A stretch of DNA of 40,445 nt from Spirochaeta lutea (GCF_000758165.1 NZ_JNUP01000072.1:1-40445), one strand, 5' to 3'. Shown: positions 9,049 through 17,241, counted from the stretch's first letter. The notes: generated by a model not told the origin, from the letters alone. A program made the numbers and translations.

Positions 9049-11715
9049 TCAATCCTTTTGATGGGCTAACACTGACTGGGCTGCTGCCAGCCGGGCAACA
9101 GGAACCCGGAAGGGAGAACAACTTACGTAGTTCATCCCTGCACGATAGCAGAATTCAATTGAGCTTGGCTCGCCTCCATGCTCGCCGCAGATCCCGATCT
9201 TCAAATTCTTATTAGTGCTTCGTCCCTTGGATATCCCGAGTTCTACCAACTGACCAATTCCGTCCTGATCAAGCTTCGCGAAGGGATCATCCTGGAGAAT
9301 GCCCTCCTGGATGTACTGGGGCACAAAACTACCCACATCATCCCGGCTGAAACCATAGGTCATCTGGGTCAGGTCATTGGTTCCAAAGCTGAAGAAGTCT
9401 GCATACTGAGCCAGCTGGTCAGCTACCAGGGTGGCCCGAGGAACCTCGATCATGGTACCGATCTTATAGTCAACCTCCGCCTTGGTTTCCTGGAGTACCT
9501 GCTTAATAACCTCCTCAGCATGCCCCCGCATGATCTCCAGCTCGCGGATGTGGCCGACCAGGGGAATCATTATTTCCGGAATGACCGCGACCCCCTTCTT
9601 GCTCACGGCTGAGGCGGCACGCATGATAGCCTCCACCTGCATCCGGTACACCTCCGGGAAGGTTATTCCCAACCGGACACCCCGGTGTCCGAGCATGGGA
9701 TTTTCCTCGTGTAAACTCTTGATTTTATTCTTCAACTGGCCCGTCGAAATACCAGCAACCTTGGCTAGTTCTTTTATGGCCTCATCCGTCTTAGGTACAA
9801 ACTCATGGAGGGGAGGATCTAAAAGCCGGATGGTTACCGGAAGCCCGTTCATCGCCTGGAAGATTCCTTCAAAATCCTTCTGTTGTAGGGGAAGCAGTTT
9901 CTTTAATGCCTTCTGCCGGGCCTCTAAATCGGCGGCAACAATCATCTCCCGGAAAATCCGGATTTTATCTTCCTCAAAGAACATATGCTCGGTACGGCAC
10001 AGACCGATTCCCTCCGCGCCGAAGTCTCTGGCACGCTTGGCGTCCTGGGGAGTATCTGCATTGGTTCTGATTCCGAATCCCTTAAGGCCCCGTTGGGCGC
10101 GGAAGCTATGGTTTCGGATCTCGTCAGCCCAGGATAAGAAGGTTGTCAATTCTCCGGTAACCTCAGGCTCTACCAGTTCCATCTGGCCTTCAAAGACCTC
10201 CCCGGTAGCACCGTCCAGGGTAATCCAATCGCCCTCTTTGTATTCCTTACCCTTGGCTACCATTTTTTTGCCGACGATCTGCACTTCCTTACAGCCGGCA
10301 ACACAGGGGGTTCCCATACCCCGAGCTACAACCGCCGCGTGACTGGTCATTCCTCCGGTGCTGGTAAGAATTCCCTCTGCGGCATTCATTCCGCCGATGT
10401 CTTCAGGACTTGTTTCCGGGCGGACGAGCAGTACCTTTTTACCCTTTTCGACCCATACTTCCGCCTCATCTGCGCTGAAGACGATCTGTCCGGTGGCGGC
10501 CCCAGGACTGGCATTCAAGCCCTTGGCGATGGGTTTATACTGTTTTTTTACCGCGGGATTGATAGCGGGATGGAAGACCTGTTCTAATTGTCCCGGAGTT
10601 ACCCGGCCGATAGCCTCTTCCTTGGTGATAATTCCCTCACCCACCATATCCACTGCTACCTTTATAGCCGCGGCACCGGTTCGCTTCCCGTTCCTGGTTT
10701 GCAATAGATAGAGTTTCCCCTGCTGAATGGTAAACTCCATGTCTTGCATATCCCGGTAATGGCCCTCGAGGCGGTCCTTTACATCAACGAGCTGTTTATA
10801 AATGACAGGATTGGTATCCTCCAGGGTTGAAATTTTCAGGGGCGTTCGAATCCCCGCCACAACATCCTCACCCTGGGCATTGATAAGATACTCACCGTAA
10901 AATTGCTTCTCACCGGTGGATGGGTCGCGGCTAAAGCATACCCCGGTTCCTGAATCATCCCCGAAGTTACCGAATACCATGGCCACCACGTTGACCGCAG
11001 TGCCCAACAATCCGTCAATATCGTTAAATTTCCGGTATTTTATGGCCTTATCATTCATCCAGGAACCGAATACAGCATCGATGGCTTCCCATAGTTGAGT
11101 TTTGGGGTCCTGGGGAAAATCCTCATGGGTATGCTTCTTGTAGACCTGCTTGTAGAACTTCACAACCTCTTTCAGGTCGGCAGCATCAAGGTGGGTATCC
11201 TCTTCAACACCCTTTTTATATTTGACCTTCTCAAGTTCCTTTTCAAATGCCTCATGGGGTATGCCCTTCACAACGTTTCCGTACATATTGATAAAACGCC
11301 GGTAGCTGTCCCAGGCAAATCGTTCGTTCTTCGTAATAGTATGCAGACCTTCAACGGCTACATCGTTGAGACCAAGGTTCAGAATGGTATCCATCATACC
11401 GGGCATCGAAACGGCAGCGCCGCTCCGAACCGAAACCAGCAACGGATCCTTCGCGTCACCCAGCTTTTTACCCTCGATGGTTTCCAAGCGGTGCAAATGC
11501 TCCTCAACCTCTTCAACCAGATCATCAGGATGTTTTCTGCCGTGCTCATAGTAGGCAGCGCACATCTTGGTGGTGATGGTGAATCCCGGTGGAACAGGGA
11601 TGCCTAGATTTGTCATCTCTGCCAGGTTGGCACCCTTTCCTCCCAAGAGGTCCTTCATCCCGGCAGAGCCTTCCGCACTGCCGCCGCCGAAAAAGTACAC
11701 GCGTTTTTCAGCCAT
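9049..11715 (-). CDS. ppdK: Pyruvate, phosphate dikinase
   Basis: This 888-residue cytoplasmic enzyme interconverts pyruvate + ATP + Pi and phosphoenolpyruvate + AMP + PPi. The N-terminal nucleotide-binding part begins with KRVYFFGGGSAEG and LLGGKGANLAEM. The swivelling phosphohistidine domain has TGGMTSHAAVVARGMGTPC. The C-terminal PEP/pyruvate barrel has FSFGTNDLTQMTYG and the CGEHGG...SCSPFRVPVARLAAA end. The length matches the family at about 880. ATG 11715 was chosen for its GGAGG seven bases upstream and because KRVYFF is the usual N-terminus; longer in-frame starts lack support. It is a single-gene unit with its own promoter and terminator. In fermentative spirochaetes PPDK often works in a PPi-linked glycolysis; that role is inferred. 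Confidence 0.97.
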   Translation of the reverse strand: MAEKRVYFFGGGSAEGSAGMKDLLGGKGANLAEMTNLGIPVPPGFTITTKMCAAYYEHGRKHPDDLVEEVEEHLHRLETIEGKKLGDAKDPLLVSVRSGAAVSMPGMMDTILNLGLNDVAVEGLHTITKNERFAWDSYRRFINMYGNVVKGIPHEAFEKELEKVKYKKGVEEDTHLDAADLKEVVKFYKQVYKKHTHEDFPQDPKTQLWEAIDAVFGSWMNDKAIKYRKFNDIDGLLGTAVNVVAMVFGNFGDDSGTGVCFSRDPSTGEKQFYGEYLINAQGEDVVAGIRTPLKISTLEDTNPVIYKQLVDVKDRLEGHYRDMQDMEFTIQQGKLYLLQTRNGKRTGAAAIKVAVDMVGEGIITKEEAIGRVTPGQLEQVFHPAINPAVKKQYKPIAKGLNASPGAATGQIVFSADEAEVWVEKGKKVLLVRPETSPEDIGGMNAAEGILTSTGGMTSHAAVVARGMGTPCVAGCKEVQIVGKKMVAKGKEYKEGDWITLDGATGEVFEGQMELVEPEVTGELTTFLSWADEIRNHSFRAQRGLKGFGIRTNADTPQDAKRARDFGAEGIGLCRTEHMFFEEDKIRIFREMIVAADLEARQKALKKLLPLQQKDFEGIFQAMNGLPVTIRLLDPPLHEFVPKTDEAIKELAKVAGISTGQLKNKIKSLHEENPMLGHRGVRLGITFPEVYRMQVEAIMRAASAVSKKGVAVIPEIMIPLVGHIRELEIMRGHAEEVIKQVLQETKAEVDYKIGTMIEVPRATLVADQLAQYADFFSFGTNDLTQMTYGFSRDDVGSFVPQYIQEGILQDDPFAKLDQDGIGQLVELGISKGRSTNKNLKIGICGEHGGEPSSIEFCYRAGMNYVSCSPFRVPVARLAAAQSVLAHQKD

Positions 11716-11819
11716 ACCCATACCTCCACTATCATGGTTTATGTCTCCGAGACACTGCAAAGCCTCTCGTTTTCATCCTTGCTCCGGAAACCGGGGCGGC
11801 ATAGGTGATGATAAACAAC

Positions 11820-11835
11820 AGGCCTTGCAAGGCCT
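11820..11835. promoter_or_regulatory. 16-bp perfect palindrome at the predicted ppdK transcription start
   Basis: AGGCCTTGCAAGGCCT is its own reverse complement. It lies about 12 bases downstream of the predicted ppdK -10 box, so it covers roughly +6 to +21 of the transcript. Outer GATGA/TCATC flanks extend the symmetry imperfectly. It could be an operator or a leader hairpin. No T-tract follows it on either strand, so it is not a standard terminator. Confidence 0.45.
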
Positions 11836-11847
11836 TCGTCATCTACA

Positions 11848-11876
11848 AGGGTACGACCACTTATGAAGGCTGTCAA
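11848..11876 (-). promoter_or_regulatory. Predicted sigma-70 promoter of ppdK
   Basis: On the minus strand TTGACA (11876-11871) is followed after 17 bases by TACCCT (11853-11848). The -35 is perfect and the -10 is weak. It lies just past the terminator of the upstream sigma-factor gene and about 130 bases from the ppdK start. Confidence 0.6.
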
Positions 11877-11879
11877 ACT

Positions 11880-11910
11880 AAAAAAAGAGCTCCGAATTAT
11901 TCGGAGCTCT
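11880..11910 (-). terminator. Rho-independent terminator of the RpoS-like sigma gene
   Basis: The inverted repeat AGAGCTCCGAAT / ATTCGGAGCTCT (11886-11910) is followed on the minus strand by a run of T (11885-11880). It lies 61 bases after the sigma-factor stop codon. Confidence 0.88.
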
Positions 11911-11971
11911 CTTGGGAAGGGTACGTTGGAAGGGCATCCTGGCCGTGATCCATAGAACCAGCCGGGGCTTC

Positions 11972-12832
11972 TTAGGCGATGTAACTCTCTAAAAACTTAG
12001 ACCTTGTGGGGTGCTGAAGACGCTTCAGGGCTTTTTTCTCAATCTGCCGAATCCGTTCCTTCGTAAGGTTGTACCGGTCCCCGATTTCTTTGAGACTCAG
12101 GGGGCTTCGCCCGTTCAGGCCGAAACGGTACTGAATAATCTCCGCCTCTTTCTCTGAGAGGGTTCCAAGAATCATATTAATATCGTTCTTCAATGCATCG
12201 TGAATCAACACCTCATCTGGGCTCTTGTACACCGTATCCTCAACAAAATCACTTAAAACCGAGGAGTCTTTCTCGTTATACACCGGCGTCTCTAGGCTCA
12301 CATGGTCCCTGGCAATGCTTACCAGGTCATGAACATGCTCAGGATTCATATTCAGCATTTGAGCAATCTCCTGAATCTCCGCCGTCTCACCCTTGGTACC
12401 GGTAATCTCCTTACGGACCTTTTCAATCTGAACCAGCTCATTCGCTCTATTCAGGGGAAGGCGGATCATCCGGCTCTTTTCACAGATAGCCTTCAAAATT
12501 GCCTGCCGGATCCACCATACGGCATAACTGATGAAATGATATCCCTTATCTACATCAAACCGTTCAATGGCGTTCATGAGCCCGATATTCCCCTCGCTGA
12601 TCAAATCATCCAGGGGCAGACCCTGATTCTGATACTTTTTAGCTACATTTACCACAAACCGGAGGTTGCTTTGAACCAACATATCCTTGGCGTGCTTATC
12701 ACCATCTCGTGCCGCCCTGGCATACTCATTCTCTTGTTCCCGGGTCAGCAATGGAATCTTATTGATTTCCTTCAGGTACACACTCAAAATATTTTCTGCA
12801 TCGGTTGCACGGTTCTTTTCTGCTACTGCCAT
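11972..12832 (-). CDS. RpoS-like group 2 sigma-70 family factor
   Basis: This 286-residue sigma factor directs RNA polymerase to -35/-10 promoters. Region 1.2 is DAENILSVYLKEINKIPLLT. Region 2 has NLRFVVNVAKKY, LISEGNIGLMNAIERFD and YAVWWIRQAI. Region 3 is seen around SRMIRLPLNRANEL. Region 4 has RSPLSLKEIGDRYNLTKERIRQIEKKALKRL. It lacks region 1.1 and the long non-conserved insert of a primary RpoD (usually 500-600+ residues), so it is an alternative factor close in size to Borrelia RpoS (about 267). Start 12832 has AGGAGG eight bases upstream; the longer frame from 12874 would run through the sigma-54 promoter. A strong terminator follows, so it is a single-gene unit. RpoS orthology is inferred from size and promoter type. 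Confidence 0.9.
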   Translation of the reverse strand: MAVAEKNRATDAENILSVYLKEINKIPLLTREQENEYARAARDGDKHAKDMLVQSNLRFVVNVAKKYQNQGLPLDDLISEGNIGLMNAIERFDVDKGYHFISYAVWWIRQAILKAICEKSRMIRLPLNRANELVQIEKVRKEITGTKGETAEIQEIAQMLNMNPEHVHDLVSIARDHVSLETPVYNEKDSSVLSDFVEDTVYKSPDEVLIHDALKNDINMILGTLSEKEAEIIQYRFGLNGRSPLSLKEIGDRYNLTKERIRQIEKKALKRLQHPTRSKFLESYIA

Positions 12833-12855
12833 GGTTGTATCCTCCTGGGTACATA

Positions 12856-12873
12856 TTTGCAATAGGCGTGCCA
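12856..12873 (-). promoter_or_regulatory. Near-perfect sigma-54 (-24/-12) promoter of the RpoS-like sigma gene
   Basis: The minus strand reads TGGCACGCCTATTGCAAA, matching the consensus TGGCACG-N4-TTGCA with the invariant GG (12872-12871) and GC (12860-12859) separated by exactly 10 bases. The predicted start near 12848 leaves a short leader that just contains the AGGAGG site at 12846-12841. Sigma-54 promoters need an NtrC-type activator, and one is encoded at 20178-21524. No enhancer site was identified. Confidence 0.85.
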
Positions 12874-13188
12874 AAATTGTATTTTTTTCATTAATCTCCT
12901 ATCTTCTTTCTTTAAAGGGATTTAAACGCCCGGTCAACAAAAACGGAACCACACCTCCAGACAGACAGCGGGTACTTTTGACCCATCTTGCCTTCAGACT
13001 AGAAATTGTGGGTCAAAAGTAAACACACACTGTGATTTATAAAAAAGCCTGCGCCATTTTGCTCCGCTTTTTATCACATATAGTGATTTCTTAATACACG
13101 ACACGTGGTAGGAGACCTCCCTGGGCCTCGGAATCTCCACCGTCCAACGGGTTTCTTACTTCAAACCCCATCACCATAAAAAATATTC
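12874..13188. other. Intergenic region between sigma gene and groES, with two inverted repeats
   Basis: No gene is seen here. It contains a 13-bp inverted repeat at 12975-13023 and a second imperfect AT-rich inverted repeat at 13033-13080, where TGTGATTTATAAAAAAGC faces GCTTTTTATCACA. A CACT/AGTG extension reaches 13087. Further upstream on the minus strand, TTGACC near 12935 has no good -10 partner. A CIRCE heat-shock operator is not present in complete form. Confidence 0.5.
12975..13023. repeat. 13-bp perfect inverted repeat, 23-bp spacer
   Basis: TACTTTTGACCCA (12975-12987) is repeated in inverse as TGGGTCAAAAGTA (13011-13023). The arms are too AT-mixed and far apart for a classical terminator, and no T-run follows. 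It could be a paired binding site or a relic of a small element. It lies between two divergent units, the sigma gene and groES. Confidence 0.6.
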
Positions 13189-13217
13189 TTGACCCTTCCC
13201 TAGGGAACACGTATATT
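13189..13217 (+). promoter_or_regulatory. Predicted sigma-70 promoter of groES
   Basis: TTGACC (13189-13194) and TATATT (13212-13217) are separated by 17 bases, with a predicted start about 50 bases before groES. A partial GAGCACTAA follows at 13231-13239 but it lacks the second half of a CIRCE element. Confidence 0.75.
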
Positions 13218-13273
13218 TCAGACACACGAAAAGAGCACTAAATAAGACTCAAAATTGATTCAGGAGGATTAGA

Positions 13274-13540
13274 ATGAACATAAAACCCCTAGGTGACCGT
13301 GTACTTCTCCAGGCTGAACAGGCCGAGGAAAAAACAGCCAGCGGACTGTACATACCCCAAACCGCCCAGGAAAAAACCCAGATTGCCATCGTTCGCGCTG
13401 TCGGCGATGATACCGATGCAATCAAGGTGAAGGTCGGCGACCGGGTTATGTATGATAAGTATGCCGGAACCCAGGTAAAGATCGACGGCGAGGACCACCT
13501 CATCGTAACCATGGGCGATGTCATTGCTATCGTAGAGTAA
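13274..13540 (+). CDS. groES: Co-chaperonin GroES
   Basis: This is an 88-residue 10-kDa chaperonin, the heptameric lid of the GroEL folding chamber. It begins MNIKPLGDRVLLQ, has the mobile-loop segment EEKTASGLYIPQTAQEK, and continues VGDRVMYDKYAGT to MGDVIAIVE at the end; length is slightly below the usual 94-97. AGGAGG lies seven bases before ATG. It is a single-gene unit with its own promoter and terminator. groEL is not adjacent, so the two chaperonin genes must be separated in this genome. Confidence 0.96.
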   Translation: MNIKPLGDRVLLQAEQAEEKTASGLYIPQTAQEKTQIAIVRAVGDDTDAIKVKVGDRVMYDKYAGTQVKIDGEDHLIVTMGDVIAIVE

Positions 13541-13559
13541 TCCCTACCGGGTCACTCCA

Positions 13560-13594
13560 AAAACCGCTCAGGCTGCTCTGAGCGGTTTTTTTTT
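13560..13594 (+). terminator. Rho-independent terminator of groES
   Basis: AAAACCGCTCA (13560-13570) pairs with TGAGCGGTTTT (13579-13589) around an 8-base loop. The stem runs into a nine-base T tract (13586-13594). It starts 20 bases after the groES stop. Confidence 0.95.
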
Positions 13595-13626
13595 GGCCCG
13601 GATTAGAAACCGCGCAAATCATTGCT

Positions 13627-13731
13627 TAGTGCGCAAGAGGTTGTAAACTACACCAGATATAGCGGAGCAACCGGTAACTCTACCCTTGGGTGGGGTCGCC
13701 AAGGTGAAAAGGTTCACCCTTTTGCGCAGTA
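13627..13731 (-). repeat. Dispersed ~104-bp palindromic repeat, copy B (inverted orientation)
   Basis: Read on the plus strand it begins TAGTGCGCAAGAGGTTGTAAAC and ends CCTTTTGCGCAGTA. On the minus strand it aligns with copies A and C, including ACCCAAGGGT in the core and CTCCGCTATATC. The best conserved arm (GATATAGCGGA near 13655-13665) is almost identical to copies A and C. It lies between the groES terminator and the end of the helicase gene. Confidence 0.88.
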
Positions 13732-13770
13732 TAAGATCATTGCACCAAAAACCCGGCCTTGGGCATCCAT

Positions 13771-16245
13771 TCAGGAATAGAGAAAGGATTCGATGTCCTT
13801 GAGCAGCAACCGGGATTCTTTGATACTCCTCCTGGTTTCAGGGAGGCTGCCGGTAAACATACTTCCGTAAGATTTTTGAATGATTCTCGGATCGGTTACG
13901 AGAACAATCCCCCGGTCACTTGCCCGGCGCATAAGTCTCCCAAACCCCTGTTTGAACTTCATCACCGCCTCAGGAATACTCAATTCAATAAACGCATTCC
14001 CACCCCGGGCTTCAATAGCCTCTGCCCGGGCAATTACTACGGGATCCGTAGGCACCCGGAAGGGCAACCTGCAGAGAATGAGCAATTCCAGAGAACTCCC
14101 GGGAGTATCCACCCCTTCCCAGAAGCTATCGGTAGCAAAGAGCACGCTGGAGACATCATCCCGGAAGGTTCGCAGCAGCCGGGTCTTATCATCATCCCCT
14201 TGGCGGAATACAGGAATGCCCGCCTCATCCAAGGCTGGTTTTACTGCGGCAAACACCTCATTTAGCATGGCGTAACTGGTAAACAGAATCAACGCCTTCC
14301 CCTCGCTGATGAGCACCGCCTCTCGTATCAGATTTACCAGGAAGGGATTGTAGGCCGGGCTCTGGGGTGGCGGAGCATCTGCGGGAATCCCCAGCATAAC
14401 CTGCTGCCGATAGTCAAAGGGGCTGGGGAACACTGCCTGCAATGGCTCCAGCCCCTGTAACCCTACCTGGTTATCGAAATACTGAAAACTTCCCTTAATC
14501 GAGAGGGTCGCGCTGGTCATGATTACCGTGGGATAGGGTTCAAAGACGGTTTCCCTCATCATAGTCCGGATATCCAGGGGCGTGATTGTCAGCCGTATGA
14601 AGCGTTCCCCCGTAGTAGGCACTCGGTTTTTATCAATCCAGAACACCCGATCCGGCTCCTGTTCGTACTGCTGAAAATCCTGACAGACGGCTGCAGCATC
14701 CTCCAAGCGGCGGAGAATGATCTTTACATCATGAACCTGGGGCAGCTCAAGATCCTCTTCACTGAGTTGTTTCAGTTCCTGAACAACATGGTCAGCCAAT
14801 TCCAGGATGGCCTTCTGTAAGCCCCGAAGCGGGCCGAATATTCCCTGGGAAAGATCCCGGTATTCCTGACTGAAGCGCCCCTCCCCCTGGGCAAGGGCAG
14901 GATGGAGACGAAGACTGGATTGCTCCCCGAGAAACTGGAGGATTGCAGCCTCAGTACTCCCCAATGCCTCCCGGACGCCCTCAATCAACGCCTCAGCCTG
15001 GTTCACCTCCAATCCCAGAAAACTACGCAGGGCCTGAATGAGCCCGAAGGATCTGCCCTGTTTCCGGCGGAGAAGCATGGTAAGGTACTTATGCAGGGTA
15101 AACCTGCTCAAAGTCCGGGAGAAGTAGCTGGTAGCAGAACCCTCAATGGTGTGGGCCTCGTCGAAAATTACCCTGGAAAAAGGCGGCAGAATCACCGTAG
15201 ATTCAAATCCCATTCCCCCGGAGCGCATACTGGCATCGGCGAAGAACAAATGGTGATTGGTAATGATGATCTGTGCCTGAGCAGCCTCACGCCGGGCCTT
15301 GAGCAGGAAGCAATGGTCCCGGTTACGGCACCGTGCCCCGGAACAGGAATCCGGATCTGAGTTAATCCGGCTCCACAAGGCATCGGGAACATAGAAACCG
15401 AGGTCGGTCCTCATTCCGGTGGCGGTAACCCGAGCCCATTCGACCACCCTGTTGAGCTCGTCATCTTCCTCCCGGAACAGGGAATCTTCTTCCTGAACCT
15501 CTTCCAGGCGGTTCAGACAGAGGTAGTTGTTACGGCCTTTGGCAAGCACGGTTTTAACCTTGGTACCCAGAAGCCGCTCCACCGTGGGGATGTCTTTTTC
15601 GATGAGCTGGTGTTGAAGGTTTATGGTAGCCGTACTAATGACCACCCGTTGATTGTTCTGCTGAGCCCAGGCCATGGCTGGAATAAGATAGGCGAAACTT
15701 TTCCCCACCCCGGTACCAGCCTCCCCCACCACAATGCGGTCCTCATTGAATCCTCGGCAGATCATGGATAATAGAGCGACCTGGCTCTCCCTGGGTTCGT
15801 AGTCCTGCCCGGCTTCCCGTTCCAGGGCTCCCCCCGGCTCCAATATTCCGGCCAGGGACTGCTCATTCAACAGGGTGGGTTCAGGCTCACGGTAGGGCTC
15901 GGTTATGACATATAACCCCTCGAGAGCGGAATCCACTATCCAACTGCCGATACCCCGCTGGGCAAGCTCGCTGGCTACGGAAAGATCAGCGTTACTCGGG
16001 TAGAGCGTATTTGAGGGATGATTATGGATGATCACATCACCGCGGTTCATGTGGGGCATGGGGGCCGGAACCATGGAAGTTCCCCCCCGGGCAGCGACTA
16101 CAAAATCTGAAATACATACATCATCCCCGACCTGGCAGACAAAGAGCACCTCCCTGCCCTGGGTAGCCTGAATTTCCCACCGCATGCGGTTGCGAATTTC
16201 CTCAGGTATCCGCGAAGAGGCCTTTGTATTGTCTCGTTGCTCCAT
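13771..16245 (-). CDS. DinG-family iron-sulfur DNA helicase with N-terminal JAMM domain
   Basis: This 824-residue protein joins two modules. Residues about 15-130 form a JAB/MPN (JAMM) metallo-isopeptidase-like domain with the full zinc motif HNH-x7-S-x2-D (HNHPSNTLYPSNAD) and a candidate Glu in RWEIQATQG. The rest is an XPD/DinG-type superfamily 2 helicase: Walker A GEAGTGVGKS, four cysteines for an Fe-S cluster (NYLCLNR plus CSGARCRNRDHC), the FDEAH box, SATLS, and QGFGRLMRR for motif VI. DinG helicases unwind DNA 5'-3' and act on R-loops and stalled forks; Gram-positive versions carry an N-terminal exonuclease instead. Start 16245 follows GAGGTAGGG and is seven bases after the punA stop, so the two are cotranscribed. 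What the JAMM domain cleaves, if anything, is unknown. Confidence 0.9.
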   Translation of the reverse strand: MEQRDNTKASSRIPEEIRNRMRWEIQATQGREVLFVCQVGDDVCISDFVVAARGGTSMVPAPMPHMNRGDVIIHNHPSNTLYPSNADLSVASELAQRGIGSWIVDSALEGLYVITEPYREPEPTLLNEQSLAGILEPGGALEREAGQDYEPRESQVALLSMICRGFNEDRIVVGEAGTGVGKSFAYLIPAMAWAQQNNQRVVISTATINLQHQLIEKDIPTVERLLGTKVKTVLAKGRNNYLCLNRLEEVQEEDSLFREEDDELNRVVEWARVTATGMRTDLGFYVPDALWSRINSDPDSCSGARCRNRDHCFLLKARREAAQAQIIITNHHLFFADASMRSGGMGFESTVILPPFSRVIFDEAHTIEGSATSYFSRTLSRFTLHKYLTMLLRRKQGRSFGLIQALRSFLGLEVNQAEALIEGVREALGSTEAAILQFLGEQSSLRLHPALAQGEGRFSQEYRDLSQGIFGPLRGLQKAILELADHVVQELKQLSEEDLELPQVHDVKIILRRLEDAAAVCQDFQQYEQEPDRVFWIDKNRVPTTGERFIRLTITPLDIRTMMRETVFEPYPTVIMTSATLSIKGSFQYFDNQVGLQGLEPLQAVFPSPFDYRQQVMLGIPADAPPPQSPAYNPFLVNLIREAVLISEGKALILFTSYAMLNEVFAAVKPALDEAGIPVFRQGDDDKTRLLRTFRDDVSSVLFATDSFWEGVDTPGSSLELLILCRLPFRVPTDPVVIARAEAIEARGGNAFIELSIPEAVMKFKQGFGRLMRRASDRGIVLVTDPRIIQKSYGSMFTGSLPETRRSIKESRLLLKDIESFLYS

Positions 16246-16252
16246 CCCTACC

Positions 16253-17062
16253 TCAATAGTGTTGCCGGACAGCGGAAACCAGTTCAGTGAGTAACCGTCG
16301 TAGGCGGTGTTCGGCTTTTTTACCCGTATCCACTACCTCGCTATGATCAAGCTCCCCCTGCCCAAGACCGGCAGCCTTGTTGGTTACCACCGAAATACCA
16401 CAAACCCGCATCCCCAGGTACCGGGCGGCAATAGCCTCAGGCACGGTGGACATCCCCACTACATCAATACCCAAGGTTCTATACGCACGAATCTCCGCAG
16501 GGGTTTCGTAGCTCGGACCGGTTACCGCACCGTACACCCCTTCAGCGAGATGCGGATCAATCTCCTTCGCTAACCGACGCAGGTCCGGAGTGTACACCTC
16601 TGACATATCCGGGAAACGGGGCCCCAGAGAATCATCATTGGGTCCCATTAAGGGATTTGCTCCCAACAGATTAATATGATCCGAAAGCAATACCAGATCA
16701 CCGGGCGCCAGGTCATGACGGATTCCCCCAGCAGCATTGGTCAGAATTATGGTCTGAACCCCAAGACTCTTCAGCAAAAAAATGGGAAGCACCACCGTAT
16801 CCATGGGATGTCCCTCATAATAATGAAACCGTCCAGCCATAACAGCTGTTTCCGGCCCCAGGCGGAGCATGCCTGAATGACCGGTTACGGTGGGCACCGG
16901 ATATCCGTCAATCTCAGAAAAAGGAATGGTATCGCCCTCAAATTCCTCAGCCAAACTCGATAACCCGGACCCCAGCACCAGCCCCACTTTAGGGCTGTAT
17001 TCGTTCTTTTTCCGGATGGATTCCAATGCCACCTGTACCATTTCTTGTCTATTCTTAATCAT
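16253..17062 (-). CDS. punA: Purine-nucleoside phosphorylase
   Basis: This 269-residue enzyme phosphorolyses inosine and guanosine (trimeric PNP type) in purine salvage. Motifs in order are VLGSGLSSLAEE (phosphate site), GHSGMLRLG, GRFHYYEGH, TNAAGGI, GPSYETPAEIR, VGMSTVPEA and TNKAAG. The length is normal for the family. ATG 17062 was chosen for GGAGG just upstream; a longer frame to 17167 crosses the promoter region. It is followed after seven bases by the JAMM-DinG helicase gene. This is a functional odd couple, probably linked only by transcription. Confidence 0.95.
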   Translation of the reverse strand: MIKNRQEMVQVALESIRKKNEYSPKVGLVLGSGLSSLAEEFEGDTIPFSEIDGYPVPTVTGHSGMLRLGPETAVMAGRFHYYEGHPMDTVVLPIFLLKSLGVQTIILTNAAGGIRHDLAPGDLVLLSDHINLLGANPLMGPNDDSLGPRFPDMSEVYTPDLRRLAKEIDPHLAEGVYGAVTGPSYETPAEIRAYRTLGIDVVGMSTVPEAIAARYLGMRVCGISVVTNKAAGLGQGELDHSEVVDTGKKAEHRLRRLLTELVSAVRQHY

Positions 17063-17181
17063 GCCACCCTCCGTAAGATCCCCGGAATCCTCCGAGCAGT
17101 GTATGCACCGAAGTGGGATCCCGGATACCAGGCTCAAATCTGCCCCGGTATTATATTGACGATACATCTACAAGACTTTTC

Positions 17182-17210
17182 AGTATACACATGTTCTGCC
17201 CGTGGTGCAA
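17182..17210 (-). promoter_or_regulatory. Predicted promoter of punA-dinG
   Basis: On the minus strand TTGCAC (17210-17205) precedes TATACT (17187-17182) by 17 bases. The -10 is strong and the -35 moderate. A perfect TATAAT (17155-17150) lies further downstream but has no good -35. Confidence 0.5.
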
Positions 17211-17241
17211 AACAATCCATGGCTATTGGGGGGTGGTACAA

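Noticed and set aside
9482-10342. Long open frame on the plus strand (286 codons) opposite ppdK
   Set aside because: It is antisense to a highly conserved enzyme gene, has no ribosome-binding site and its translation has no recognisable domain; it reflects codon bias of ppdK.
10835-10855. GTTCGAATCCCC, resembling a tRNA T-arm
   Set aside because: It lies in coding sequence of ppdK, and no acceptor stem, anticodon arm or CCA end is found around it.
13225-13245. GAGCACTAA upstream of groES, resembling half of a CIRCE operator
   Set aside because: The paired TTAGCACTC half is absent, and the half present has changed bases.
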